This document shows positions 7,195-16,491 of a DNA stretch of 64,000 nt, piece by piece (position 1 is the stretch's first letter; each line of letters begins with the position of its first letter). A model generated the notes under the pieces. That model saw nothing but the letters and a program-made list of their open reading frames with translations, searched no databases and was not told the DNA's origin. Made by a program: the position numbers and the translations under genes. The stretch lies in NCBI GenBank assembly GCA_948794795.1, contig CAQGLR010000003.1, positions 155,147-219,146 of the forward strand. The letters run 5' to 3'. This DNA comes from an uncultured Lachnospiraceae bacterium (GTDB taxonomy: Bacteria; Bacillota; Clostridia; Lachnospirales; Lachnospiraceae).

Positions 7195-10100
7195 TTATTT
7201 TTCAATACTCTTTTCCTTTATTGCCACTGCGTTTTCTCCAAATTCCTCCAGAATTCTTTCTTTTACTATCCTTCTTGCACTAATACTCCTGCTTTTTGGA
7301 AGCCTCTTTACAAGTTTTTCTTCTGCAAGGTATATACATACTATATCATTGCCATCATAAGGCATGATTTTCTCATAAAGCAGTTTCTCTTTTTCCTCAA
7401 ATTCTGCCTTGTCTGCAAATCTTATCCAAAGTTCACATGGTACTTTATCAAATGGTATTATATCCTGGCATATAACCTTTCCTGCCCTGTCTTCCTCTAC
7501 ATTTGCCCTTCCCTTTACAAATACTTTTGAATCAATTTCAAGCAGTTCCTTTTTCTTTTCGTAAACATTTGAAAATACTACAACTTCAACTGTCCCATAT
7601 AAATCTTCAACTGTAATAAATGCCATAGTAGTATTTTTCCTGGTTATCTTTACACTCTTACCAGTAATCATGCCTCCTATTATTACATTTTCCCCATCAT
7701 GTACCTTTGGCATACCTGCATTTTCACCTTCTTCTTCTGGAATAAAATCAAGTGAGTTTTTTGTACAGTTCTTATTAACCAGTTCAAGGTAATCTTCAAG
7801 CGGATGGCCGCTTATATATATGCTTAATGTTTCTTTTTCAAATGCCAGCAATTCTTCTTTGTCATATTCTGGCACATCTGGATACTGTATTTCATTGGCA
7901 TGTTCAAAACCTGTGTCTTCAAGGTCAAAAAGTGAAAGCTGCCCTGCAACAGAATCCCTCCTGTCACGGTTTACACTGTCAATCATTGCACCATATACAA
8001 GCATTTTCTGCTGCCTGTTACCTGGAAGCGAGTCAAATGCACCAGATTTTATAAAGTTTTCTATAGTATGGCGGTTAGCTTCCTTGGAAGTCATCCTTGT
8101 AATAAAATCCTGCATTGAAACAAACTTGCCGCCTCTCTCCCTCTCTGCAGTCACTTCATCAATTACAGGCGTGCCAATTCCTTTTATTGCTGACATACCA
8201 TACATTATCTTGCCACTAGACACATTAAACCCGCCATATCCTGTATTAATATCTGGCGGCAGTATCTCTATACCCATCTGGCGGCAGCTCATAATGTATG
8301 ATAACACTTTATGCGGGTTAGCCCTTACAGATGTAAGCAGCGCTGCCATAAATTCTACAGGATGGTAATATTTCAGGTATGCTGTCTGGTATGCTACTAC
8401 TGCATAAGCTGCCGCATGTGATTTATTAAATGCATATTTTGCAAAGTCAATCATTTCATCATATATTTTATTAGCTATATTTTCAGGTATACCATTAGCT
8501 ATACAGCCTTTAACACCCTCTTCCTCATTGCCATACACAAAGTTCCTGCGTTCAGCTTCCATAACTTTTGTCTTCTTCTTAGACATCGCCCTGCGCACAA
8601 GGTCACTGCGCCCAAAACTATAGCCTGCAAGGTTACGCACTATCTGCATAACCTGTTCCTGGTACACTATACATCCATATGTAGGTGACAATATAGGTTC
8701 AAGCTGCGGGCAGTCATATGTTATGCTTCCGCTTTTCTCTTTGCCTTCAATATACTTTGGTATAAAATCCATTGGCCCTGGCCTGTAAAGTGATATACCT
8801 GCTATAATATCTTCCATATTACGCGGCTTAAGTTCTTTTATAAACTGCTTCATACCTGCACTCTCAAGCTGGAATACGCCTTCTGTCCTGCCTGCGCTTA
8901 ACATTTCAAATACATTCTGGTCTTCATAATCTATATCCATGCTGTATACATCACCCATGCCAGACATTTTTGCCGCATCCTGTATAACCGTAAGTGTACG
9001 CAAGCCAAGGAAATCCATTTTAAGAAGCCCTAGCTCCTCAAGTGTAACCATTGTATACTGTGTTGTTATAGTACCATCAGAAGCCTTTGAAAGCGGCACA
9101 TATTCATCTACTGATTCCGGGGCTATAAGTACACCTGCTGCATGCATTGAAGTATGGCGTGGCAGGCCTTCAAGCCTTCTTGCCATATCTATAAGCTTCT
9201 TTGCCTGTTCATCCTCATTATAAACCTGCTTAAACTCTGGATTTGATTGTAATGCTTTATCTATTGTAATACCTAGTTCCATAGGAATTGCTTTGGCTAT
9301 AACATCCACATAATTATATGGAAGGTCAAGCACCCTTCCTACATCACGTATAACATTTCTTGCCGCAAGTGTACCAAATGTCACTATCTGGACAACCCTG
9401 TCCCTGCCATATTTGTCCATTACATATTCTATTACTTCTGGCCTGCGTTCATAACAGAAATCTATATCAATATCAGGCATAGTGACACGTTCTGGATTTA
9501 AAAAACGTTCAAAAAGCAAGTCATATTTAACTGGGTCTATGCTTGTTATTCCTAATGCATATGAAACAACACTTCCTGCTGCTGAGCCTCTTCCAGGGCC
9601 TACGCTTATCCCATTGTCTTTTGCATATTTTATAAAATCCCATACTATAAGGAAATAATCTGTAAACCCCATTGTATTAATTGTATCAAGCTCATAGTGG
9701 AGCCTTTCTTCCAGCTCCTGTGAAGGGCTTCCATACCTTTCATACAAACCGTCTGTACAAAGTTTTTCTAAATATCCTTGTGCTGTAAACCCATCTGGCA
9801 CATTATATCTGGGCAGTTTATAATTTCCAAATTCAATTTCTACACTACACCTTTTTGCTATTTCTTCTGTATTTTCTACTGCCTCTGTAGCATAAGGAAA
9901 CAGCTCAAGCATCTGTTCTTCTGATTTAAGGTAATACTGGCCGCCTTCATAACGCATGCGGTCTTCATCCTGTACCTTTTTCTGTGTCTGTATACAAAGC
10001 AGTATATCATGCGCCTCTGCATCTTCTGCCATAATATAATGTACGTCATTGGTGGCAACAAGTTTAATTCCAGTTTCTTTACTTAGTCTTAAAAGTGCCT

Positions 10101-10662
10101 GGTTCACTTCTTTCTGTTGTGGTATTCCATGGTCCTGCAGCTCAAGGAAAAAGTTGTCCCTTCCAAATATTCCAGAAAGTTTTAATGCTTCCTCCTTAGC
10201 ACTTTCATAAGAACGCCTCAGTATTGCAGAAGGCACTGCACCTGCAAGGCATGCACTAAGTGCTATAATACCCTCATGGTACTTTTCAAGGACTTCATAA
10301 TCAACCCTTGGCCTGTAATAGAAACCTTCCGTAAATCCTCTTGACACTATTTTCATAAGGTTGGCATAACCTGTATTATTTTCTGCAAGCAGCACAAGGT
10401 GGTTATAACGCCCGTCACCCCTGGACATTTCCCTGTCAAACCTGGAACCTGGCGCAACATAGACTTCACACCCTATTACAGGGTTTATCCCGGCAGCTTT
10501 TGCAGCTTTATAAAAATCAATTACACCATACATATTTCCATGGTCTGTAATTGCTAAGTGCTCCATGCCCAGCTCTTTTGCACGCAAGGCAATTTCTTTA
10601 ATTTTGCATGAACCATCAAGCAGTGAGTACTCTGTATGCACATGCAAATGTACAAAACCCAT
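7195..10662 (-). CDS. dnaE: DNA polymerase III alpha subunit, DnaE type
   Basis: Replicative or repair polymerase of the C family, 1155 residues. The N-terminal PHP domain starts HVHTEYSLLDGSCKIKE. The polymerase core carries GPGRGSAAGS and the catalytic aspartates in MPDIDIDFCYERR; a fingers region with GVFQLESAGMKQF follows. The C-terminal part has helix-hairpin-helix and OB-fold segments (GGMITGKSVKITRKNTTMAF). There is no embedded 3'-5' exonuclease, so this is DnaE rather than PolC. In Firmicutes DnaE typically works beside PolC, extending primers or taking part in repair. GGAGGAGGG precedes the ATG. A terminator separates it from crh, so it may have its own promoter in the 10663-10700 interval. 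Confidence 0.95.
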   Translation of the reverse strand: MGFVHLHVHTEYSLLDGSCKIKEIALRAKELGMEHLAITDHGNMYGVIDFYKAAKAAGINPVIGCEVYVAPGSRFDREMSRGDGRYNHLVLLAENNTGYANLMKIVSRGFTEGFYYRPRVDYEVLEKYHEGIIALSACLAGAVPSAILRRSYESAKEEALKLSGIFGRDNFFLELQDHGIPQQKEVNQALLRLSKETGIKLVATNDVHYIMAEDAEAHDILLCIQTQKKVQDEDRMRYEGGQYYLKSEEQMLELFPYATEAVENTEEIAKRCSVEIEFGNYKLPRYNVPDGFTAQGYLEKLCTDGLYERYGSPSQELEERLHYELDTINTMGFTDYFLIVWDFIKYAKDNGISVGPGRGSAAGSVVSYALGITSIDPVKYDLLFERFLNPERVTMPDIDIDFCYERRPEVIEYVMDKYGRDRVVQIVTFGTLAARNVIRDVGRVLDLPYNYVDVIAKAIPMELGITIDKALQSNPEFKQVYNEDEQAKKLIDMARRLEGLPRHTSMHAAGVLIAPESVDEYVPLSKASDGTITTQYTMVTLEELGLLKMDFLGLRTLTVIQDAAKMSGMGDVYSMDIDYEDQNVFEMLSAGRTEGVFQLESAGMKQFIKELKPRNMEDIIAGISLYRPGPMDFIPKYIEGKEKSGSITYDCPQLEPILSPTYGCIVYQEQVMQIVRNLAGYSFGRSDLVRRAMSKKKTKVMEAERRNFVYGNEEEGVKGCIANGIPENIANKIYDEMIDFAKYAFNKSHAAAYAVVAYQTAYLKYYHPVEFMAALLTSVRANPHKVLSYIMSCRQMGIEILPPDINTGYGGFNVSSGKIMYGMSAIKGIGTPVIDEVTAERERGGKFVSMQDFITRMTSKEANRHTIENFIKSGAFDSLPGNRQQKMLVYGAMIDSVNRDRRDSVAGQLSLFDLEDTGFEHANEIQYPDVPEYDKEELLAFEKETLSIYISGHPLEDYLELVNKNCTKNSLDFIPEEEGENAGMPKVHDGENVIIGGMITGKSVKITRKNTTMAFITVEDLYGTVEVVVFSNVYEKKKELLEIDSKVFVKGRANVEEDRAGKVICQDIIPFDKVPCELWIRFADKAEFEEKEKLLYEKIMPYDGNDIVCIYLAEEKLVKRLPKSRSISARRIVKERILEEFGENAVAIKEKSIEK

Positions 10663-10702
10663 AAAAGCCCTCCTCCCTTTTACATTCCAGATATCATCCA
10701 GG

Positions 10703-10741
10703 CAAAAAGGGCTGGAATTGTATTAACTACTTCCAGCCCTA
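10703..10741 (-). terminator. Rho-independent terminator after crh
   Basis: Ten-base stem AGGGCTGGAA (10708-10717) and TTCCAGCCCT (10731-10740), with a U-run on the minus strand (AAAAA at 10704-10708 on plus). It would end the murB-rapZ-whiA-crh transcript before dnaE. Confidence 0.75.
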
Positions 10742-10808
10742 TAACCCAAATATATCTTTATGTAACAGATATTACCAGACAGAAACTGCAAAATACCCTT
10801 TTAAACAT

Positions 10809-11069
10809 TCAGGCATTTGCCGCACTGAGGTATTTAACAATATCTGTCATTGCATTTTCTTCATCATCACCATTTGCAGACACTACTACTTCTTCACCTG
10901 CTGCAAGTCCTAATGTCATCATACCCATTATGCTCTTGGCATTTACTTTTTTATCTTCACATTCAACATAAATACTGCTGTTATACTGGCTCGCCACCTG
11001 CACAAGCACAGCTACAGGCCTGGCTTCAAGACCATTCTGAATCTGAATTTTTATTTTCTTTGTAATCAT
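10809..11069 (-). CDS. crh: Crh-like HPr-family protein (Glu at position 15)
   Basis: 86 residues, the HPr fold length. In HPr, His15 in GLHARP accepts phosphate from PEP via enzyme I. Here the motif is NGLEARPVAV, with Glu exactly at residue 15. Ser46, the HPr-kinase site, is kept in VNAKSIMGMM. B. subtilis Crh shows the same pattern (residue 15 is Gln) and serves only in carbon catabolite repression with CcpA, not in sugar transport. The neighbours support this: crh follows the rapZ (yvcJ) and whiA (yvcL) genes in B. subtilis too. The start at 11069 follows AAGGAGG; the longer frame overlaps whiA. The assignment is strong from motif plus synteny; the functional role is inferred. Confidence 0.85.
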   Translation of the reverse strand: MITKKIKIQIQNGLEARPVAVLVQVASQYNSSIYVECEDKKVNAKSIMGMMTLGLAAGEEVVVSANGDDEENAMTDIVKYLSAANA

Positions 11070-11103
11070 TGCGATTTCCTCCTTAAATCCGCAGGGCACC
11101 GTA

Positions 11104-12063
11104 TCAATATATACCGGCATCTTCCCTCATTTGCTTTGCAATATCACTTAATTTGCGAAGACGGTGGTTCACTCCTGATTTGCCAATAGGCTTACTTAAC
11201 ATGCTGCCCAGCTCCTGCAGCGGGCTCTCAGGATAATCAAGGCGCAGCTCCGCCATTTCCCTAAGACCGTCCGTTAACTTACCAAACCCCATATTACATT
11301 GAATATATTTAATATCCTCTATCTGCCTTGCCGCTGCATTGACAGTTTTACTTATATTGGCGGTTTCACAGTTCACCTGGCGGTTTACAGAATTACGTAC
11401 TTCCTTAACTATCCTTACATTTTCAAAATTCATTAATGCAATATGTGCCCCGGTTACATTAAGAAAATCCACTATCTGTGAACTTTCTTTTATATATACA
11501 ACATAATATTTTTTCCTTCTGGCTATCTTAGCATCAATCATAAAAGAAGAAATAATTTCACGTATCTGTACTGCAAGTTCTTCTGAAAGAACTGCCAATT
11601 CTAAATGATATGCTTTCTCAGGATTTGTAACAGAACCAGCTGCCATAAATACACCTCTTAAAAAAGCTCTTTTACAACAGGTGTTTTGTACTACCATATG
11701 ATGGACGCACGAAAAATTACCCCACTGTTTTTTCTGTTCATCTATTATTTTGACAGCTTTTAATATATTTATTACATCATTTTTCCTGAATACAAAAACC
11801 GAAAAACTCCCTGTACCAGCCTGAGGATTATGGCTGCGCACTGTGGTTTCTATCTTAGCATGAAATGTTTTCCTTAATAAGATATAGGATTTTTGAGCCA
11901 CTGTCAAGTTTTCGGTATGTATTTTCATATAAACATTACCATTTTGAAATCTTTTCACTTGTCCTGCTAAAGCAAATAAAGCAGCAAATTCAGCAATACA
12001 ACAATGTCTTGCTGGACTTACCTGTGTTTTTAATTCCTCTTTTACATCACTTGAAAATGACAT
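11104..12063 (-). CDS. whiA: DNA-binding protein WhiA
   Basis: 319 residues, typical of WhiA, which combines a LAGLIDADG-homing-endonuclease-like N-terminal domain with a C-terminal helix-turn-helix. It starts MSFSSDVKEELKTQVSPARH. The central RGVFMAAGSVTNPEKAYHLE and the C-terminal SPLQELGSMLSKPIGKSGVNHRLRKL with its HTH are diagnostic. Family members regulate sporulation genes in Streptomyces and cell division or chromosome segregation in Bacillus. It sits between rapZ (29-base gap) and crh (34-base gap), the usual Firmicute order, although the yvcK gene found between rapZ and whiA in Bacillus is absent here. Confidence 0.93.
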   Translation of the reverse strand: MSFSSDVKEELKTQVSPARHCCIAEFAALFALAGQVKRFQNGNVYMKIHTENLTVAQKSYILLRKTFHAKIETTVRSHNPQAGTGSFSVFVFRKNDVINILKAVKIIDEQKKQWGNFSCVHHMVVQNTCCKRAFLRGVFMAAGSVTNPEKAYHLELAVLSEELAVQIREIISSFMIDAKIARRKKYYVVYIKESSQIVDFLNVTGAHIALMNFENVRIVKEVRNSVNRQVNCETANISKTVNAAARQIEDIKYIQCNMGFGKLTDGLREMAELRLDYPESPLQELGSMLSKPIGKSGVNHRLRKLSDIAKQMREDAGIY

Positions 12064-12092
12064 CCTGCCTTATCTCCTTTTTATATGCCATG

Positions 12093-12947
12093 TTACCTTT
12101 TAATATCACGGTGCTCTATATTAATACCATATGGCAGGTTTTTCATTTCCTTTGCAAGGGCATTGGCAATAGTTACCGACCTGTGTTTTCCTCCTGTGCA
12201 GCCAATGCTTATTACAAGCTGGTTCTTGCCTTCTGTAATATAATTGGGTATAAGAAACCTTATCATTTCATAAAGTTTTGATTTGAAAATTCTTGCATTT
12301 TCTGAATCCATTACATAATCATAAACTTCCCTGTCATTTCCTGTAAGGCTTTTTAACTCAGGTATATAAAATGGATTAGGCAGAAAACGCACATCAAACA
12401 CAAGGTCAGAATCTGCTGGGATTCCATACTTGAACCCAAATGATAGTATGGTCACAAAAAAGTTTTCATATTCTTCATTATCAAGGAATATTTTGTCAAC
12501 TTCTTTTTTTAAATCCCTTATAAGCATATGACTTGTATCCAGAATATAGTCCGCCCGTTTTTTAATAAATGCAAGTTCCTGCCTTTCAGCTTCTATCGCC
12601 TTGTCAACACGCCCCTGGAGTGCCAGTGGATGGTTTCTGCGTGTTTCTTTATACCTTTTTACAAGCACGCTGTCCTCTGCCTCAAGGAATATTATTTCAT
12701 ATCTGTAGCCATTGGCTTTCATTTCATCTAATATCCCATCAAACTCTGACAAGCCCTTAAGGTTCCTTATATCAATTCCAAGGGCAGCCCTGTCAATTGT
12801 GCTGCCCTCTTCTATAGCAATCTTTGTAAGTTTAGGTATAAGGCGTACTGGCAGGTTGTCAACACAAAAGTACCCTATGTCTTCAAGTATGTTCATAACA
12901 GAACTCCTGCCTGCACCTGACATACCTGTAACTATAACAAACCTCAT
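12093..12947 (-). CDS. rapZ: RNase adapter / nucleotide-binding protein RapZ
   Basis: 284 residues. Walker A GMSGAGRSS is near the N-terminus, followed by EDIGYFCVDNLPVRLIPKL. The C-terminal domain has VRFLPNPFYIPELKSLTG and ISIGCTGGKHRSVTIAN. In E. coli RapZ steers RNase E to the small RNA GlmZ; in Firmicutes (YvcJ) it binds and hydrolyses nucleotides and its role is less clear. It starts 22 bases after murB in the same direction, so it is likely in one operon with whiA and crh. Confidence 0.93.
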   Translation of the reverse strand: MRFVIVTGMSGAGRSSVMNILEDIGYFCVDNLPVRLIPKLTKIAIEEGSTIDRAALGIDIRNLKGLSEFDGILDEMKANGYRYEIIFLEAEDSVLVKRYKETRRNHPLALQGRVDKAIEAERQELAFIKKRADYILDTSHMLIRDLKKEVDKIFLDNEEYENFFVTILSFGFKYGIPADSDLVFDVRFLPNPFYIPELKSLTGNDREVYDYVMDSENARIFKSKLYEMIRFLIPNYITEGKNQLVISIGCTGGKHRSVTIANALAKEMKNLPYGINIEHRDIKR

Positions 12948-12969
12948 ATTAACCTGTGCCTTTCTTTTA

Positions 12970-14022
12970 TTACAATATTTTAACCTCTAATTCCAGGCTT
13001 ACTCCAAAATGTTTTTTAACTTCTTCTTTTACATGGTTAATAACATCCATAGCCTGTTCAAATGTCCCATTCCCTACATTTACAACAAAACCACTGTGTT
13101 TCTCAGATACCATGACATCCCCGCAACGGTACCCTCTAAGCCCTGAATCTTGTATAAGCTTTCCTGCAAAATACCCTTCAGGCCGTTTAAATGTACTTCC
13201 TGCACTTCCATATTCCAATGGCTGTTTCTCCCGCCGTCTCTGGTTAAGTTCTTTCATCTGTGCAAGTATCTGTTCTTTATCCCCTTTTTCAAACGCAAAT
13301 AAAACATCCAGGACTATCATCTTCTCTTTTTGTATAATGCTGCTTCTATATGACAGCCCAAGTTCTTCTTGCTTTAATACTTTAATACTGCCATCTTCTG
13401 CCAGTACCCTGGCACCTTCAATTATGTCTTTCATCTCCCCGCCATATGCACCTGCATTCATGGCAGCAGCACCACCAAGAGTACCTGGTATGCCACTTGC
13501 AAATCCAAATCCTGCAAGCCCTGCTTCTGCAACAACAGCTGCAAGGTTTGAAAGCAGTATCCCGCTTCCTGCATTAACAAGATTTTTATTTTCTAAAGAT
13601 TCTGCACTGGCAGCATAACCATTTTCTGTAAAAAAAGCTGCTGCATTATGGTTATCTTTATAGTATATATATACATCATCAAGGCTTTTAACCTGGCTTA
13701 AATTATCTGTTTCTTGTACAATATGGACATTGTCCATTAATGAAGAATTAGCATTTAAATTCTTTTTTCTTCTTGTAGAAACAATAACTCCCCTGTAACC
13801 TTCATCATTAACAAGAAGATTACTGCCATTACCCATTACAAAATAGTTACATTTCTCTTTCTGCAGGTATCTTATAATATTTATAAAATCCATGGTACTG
13901 CCTGTTTCAATATATAAATCTGCCTTGCCGCCAATACGGAATGTGGTATGAAGCGACATTGGTTCATCCTTTTTTATATCAGAATCTTTTGCTATTTCTT
14001 TTAATACATCTGCCTGGAACAT
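12970..14022 (-). CDS. murB: UDP-N-acetylenolpyruvoylglucosamine reductase, with an extra internal segment
   Basis: FAD enzyme that reduces UDP-GlcNAc-enolpyruvate to UDP-MurNAc in peptidoglycan synthesis. It shows TTFRIGGKADLYIE, GNGSNLLVNDEGYRG, GIPGTLGGAAAMNAGAYGGE, the serine motif GSAGSTFKRPEGYFAGKLI and EKHSGFVVN. At 350 residues it is about 50 longer than usual. The excess lies between VIV (about residue 81) and NAGSGILL (about residue 150), where the family normally has some 20 residues. The segment is polar and asparagine-rich, with no recognised motif. The frame is intact through it. The start at 14022 follows GGAGGGG; upstream ATGs lack a site. Confidence 0.9.
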   Translation of the reverse strand: MFQADVLKEIAKDSDIKKDEPMSLHTTFRIGGKADLYIETGSTMDFINIIRYLQKEKCNYFVMGNGSNLLVNDEGYRGVIVSTRRKKNLNANSSLMDNVHIVQETDNLSQVKSLDDVYIYYKDNHNAAAFFTENGYAASAESLENKNLVNAGSGILLSNLAAVVAEAGLAGFGFASGIPGTLGGAAAMNAGAYGGEMKDIIEGARVLAEDGSIKVLKQEELGLSYRSSIIQKEKMIVLDVLFAFEKGDKEQILAQMKELNQRRREKQPLEYGSAGSTFKRPEGYFAGKLIQDSGLRGYRCGDVMVSEKHSGFVVNVGNGTFEQAMDVINHVKEEVKKHFGVSLELEVKIL

Positions 14023-14075
14023 AAGCCCCTCCATTCCTGATACTTTTATATACAAGGCATTAACATTTCTCTACT

Positions 14076-14124
14076 AAACAAAAACCTCTCCGCATCTTAT
14101 ACGACAATACGAAAAGGTTTTGGA
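14076..14124 (-). terminator. Terminator after tRNA-Arg
   Basis: On the minus strand CAAAACCTTTTCG pairs with CGGAGAGGTTTTTG (14079-14092 with 14110-14123), ending in a U-run. It lies immediately downstream of the tRNA and just upstream of murB. Confidence 0.6.
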
Positions 14125-14126
14125 AA

Positions 14127-14200
<74 letters not shown>

Positions 14201-14334
14201 ATATTATTTTATAATACTAACAGCACCGAACGAATAAGAGTATACTATATAATGTAAAAAAATGCAAGAGGTTTTTAAAATTTTTGTAAATAAAATTTCC
14301 AGGATGTGTTTTAGAACAGATGTATTTTAAAATT

Positions 14335-14985
14335 TTATTTAATATCCTGATAACAAAATATAAAATATCCAATAATAACACTTAGCATAGCACCAAAACA
14401 AAACAGGCAGTCTGTAAAAACTAGTTTATCCGTACTCATAAACTGGACAAAATAAGAATTATTAAATATTATATTAACAGAAACTGGCATTATTAAATTA
14501 GATAATTCTTTATATATACATAGCATAATAACGGTAGCCATCGAAAGAGAAGAAAAAGATTTAAGCACAACAGCAATTCCTATTAATAAAAAAGTATGTT
14601 GCATAACAGCCTTATATTGGTTAATAAAAATGTTAATTTGTACTCCTTTATTTGTAATTACAAATAAAAAAACATGAAACATATAAATGCAGGTTATACT
14701 TAATAAACACAAAATAACCTTTGACACAAAAATCTGCTTTCTATTTCCTACGGCAATAATCCTGTCTTTCAATGTACCTGAATATTCATTAGAAATAATA
14801 CTTCCTATTATAAGATTACAAATAAAGAGAAAAATATATGAAAATAATCCGCTTTCCCTTGTAATCCTATTTTGGGGTTCTATTGCAATTACACCAATTA
14901 TACTTGTTATAAATACACAAAAATAACAAAAATAAAAAGAAAGATTAAAAAATATTTTATATATTTCTGCTTTAAAACATCTCAT
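14335..14985 (-). CDS. ABC-2 type transporter permease (lantibiotic-protection-like)
   Basis: 216 residues, about six hydrophobic segments (for example VIAIEPQNRITRESG flanked by membrane helices, then SYIFLFICNLIIGSIISNEY and VILCLLSITCIYMFHVFLFV). The N-terminal MRCFKAEIYKIFF and the DRIIAVGNRKQIFVSKV loop resemble ABC-2 permeases of the LanG/BcrB/SpaE-type peptide-protection exporters. It starts 5 bases after the second permease with GAGGAG as ribosome site. The two permeases and the ATPase at 15682 form one operon. The substrate is unknown; an antimicrobial or signalling peptide is a family-based guess. Confidence 0.7.
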   Translation of the reverse strand: MRCFKAEIYKIFFNLSFYFCYFCVFITSIIGVIAIEPQNRITRESGLFSYIFLFICNLIIGSIISNEYSGTLKDRIIAVGNRKQIFVSKVILCLLSITCIYMFHVFLFVITNKGVQINIFINQYKAVMQHTFLLIGIAVVLKSFSSLSMATVIMLCIYKELSNLIMPVSVNIIFNNSYFVQFMSTDKLVFTDCLFCFGAMLSVIIGYFIFCYQDIK

Positions 14986-14990
14986 TTTAT

Positions 14991-15674
14991 CTACTCCTCT
15001 TGCCTGAAAAATACTATAAATCCAATTAAACAAGATATTACATACCAAGATACAAATATAAGTACCAGAACTATATTAAATGGACTTTTCCATTTATATC
15101 CTGCTACAATAAAATCATAAAAAAGCTTACCATTAACTGGTATAAATGAATATAAGAGCCATGAAACAATAGTAAATCCATCCGCTATGGCACTATTTTT
15201 TGTAAATGTCCCTACAATAATAATTAAACCTGAATGGAATAAAACCATCAAGTATTGGATAAAAAACCTGCATATAAATGGAGAAATAATATCTAAATTA
15301 ATTTGTTCCGATAAAATAACAGAAAATATTAATACTACTATATACCAAAATAATAAAAATAATAAAACTCCAATAACATTCACTATAACTTTAGCAATAA
15401 AAACATTAATTTTTTTGGAATATGGCAAAAAATTTTTATATGTACAATTTGCATAATCTATTGTAAATATAGTTGCAGCAACAATACCAAACAAAAAATT
15501 CATAATTATACTGTCTGTTGTCCCACTAACCACCCATTCTTCAAACGTCCTGTCTAATAAAGGTTCTACAATAAAAAAAGAATAGAATAAATATAGAGTA
15601 ATTAAAAAAAATATAATTTTTATTTTTTTATCACAAAATAATTTAGACATTTCCGCCTTTAACAATCCCATCAT
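14991..15674 (-). CDS. ABC-2 type transporter permease (second subunit)
   Basis: About 228 residues. It begins MMGLLKAEMSKLFCDKKIKI, then has about six membrane segments, with the typical second-helix region MNFLFGIVAATIFTIDYANC and a YSKKINVFIAKVIVNVIGVL stretch. The layout (short basic N-terminus, TM1, a TIDYANCTYKNFLPYSKK loop) fits ABC-2 permeases of peptide-protection exporters. It lies 7 bases after the ATPase gene, whose stop overlaps its ribosome site (GAGGTG). ATG at 15674 is preferred over the GTG at 15680. It probably heterodimerises with the 14335 product. Confidence 0.7.
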   Translation of the reverse strand: MMGLLKAEMSKLFCDKKIKIIFFLITLYLFYSFFIVEPLLDRTFEEWVVSGTTDSIIMNFLFGIVAATIFTIDYANCTYKNFLPYSKKINVFIAKVIVNVIGVLLFLLFWYIVVLIFSVILSEQINLDIISPFICRFFIQYLMVLFHSGLIIIVGTFTKNSAIADGFTIVSWLLYSFIPVNGKLFYDFIVAGYKWKSPFNIVLVLIFVSWYVISCLIGFIVFFRQEE

Positions 15675-15681
15675 GTACACC

Positions 15682-16395
15682 TCATAAAATATGACTCATA
15701 ATATATTCTTCAATATCTATACCTTTTTCATTTAATTCACTACAAATAACTTCCTGGTTCATTTTGCCATCTTTTATAATACCTATCTTATCAACTATAT
15801 TAACTAATTCCGCAATATGATGGCTTGTTATTAAAAAAGTTTTTCCATAATTCTTGTTCAAATCCAAGATTAAATTACTTAACTGGGCTATTCCTGCTGG
15901 GTCCAATCCATTTGTAGGCTCATCTAATATTATAAATTCTGAATCCGGAATTAAAGCTCTTGCAATTCCTAATCTCTGTTTCATTCCCAAAGAATATGTC
16001 CTGGTTTTTTTGTTTGCACTTTCTGACATACCAACTTTTTTTAAAATTTCCAATATTCTTTGCTTATCTGTTTTATCCCCTATCTCCATCTGATGTATTC
16101 TTAAATTCTGGTAACCTGTCAAATGTGGATAAAATGTTGGTGTTTCAATAATAGCACTTACCTTTCTCTTATCTGTTAACAATAATTCTTCTTTATTTTT
16201 TCCAAATAACCTATAACTTCCAGAATTTTCCTTTGCCAACCCCATTATAATCCTCATAAATGTAGTCTTTCCTGCACCATTATTACCCACTAAACCATAA
16301 ATATTTCCTGCATATAAATTCATATCAAACCCATCTAAAACTATATTTTTGCCATATATTTTTTTAAGTTTTTCTACTATCAATATTTCTTGCAT
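15682..16395 (-). CDS. ABC transporter ATP-binding protein (peptide-protection type)
   Basis: 237 residues. Walker A GLVGNNGAGKTTFMRI; signature YSLGMKQRLGIARALI; Walker B FIILDEPTNGLDPAG; H-loop ITSHHIAELV. The LGMKQRLGIA signature is the form seen in BcrA/LanF-like exporters that protect cells from peptide antibiotics. It is first in a three-gene operon with both permeases. The AgrC/AgrA-like pair lies directly upstream in the same direction with a 96-base gap, so control by that pair is a reasonable inference. Confidence 0.85.
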   Translation of the reverse strand: MQEILIVEKLKKIYGKNIVLDGFDMNLYAGNIYGLVGNNGAGKTTFMRIIMGLAKENSGSYRLFGKNKEELLLTDKRKVSAIIETPTFYPHLTGYQNLRIHQMEIGDKTDKQRILEILKKVGMSESANKKTRTYSLGMKQRLGIARALIPDSEFIILDEPTNGLDPAGIAQLSNLILDLNKNYGKTFLITSHHIAELVNIVDKIGIIKDGKMNQEVICSELNEKGIDIEEYIMSHIL

Positions 16396-16491
16396 TGTAA
16401 ATCTCCCTTCTGCCCTAATTTACCTGTATGTAGGACAAAAAGCAATACATATTACATAATTGAATAATTTCCGGCAGAATTAAAAATAAAA

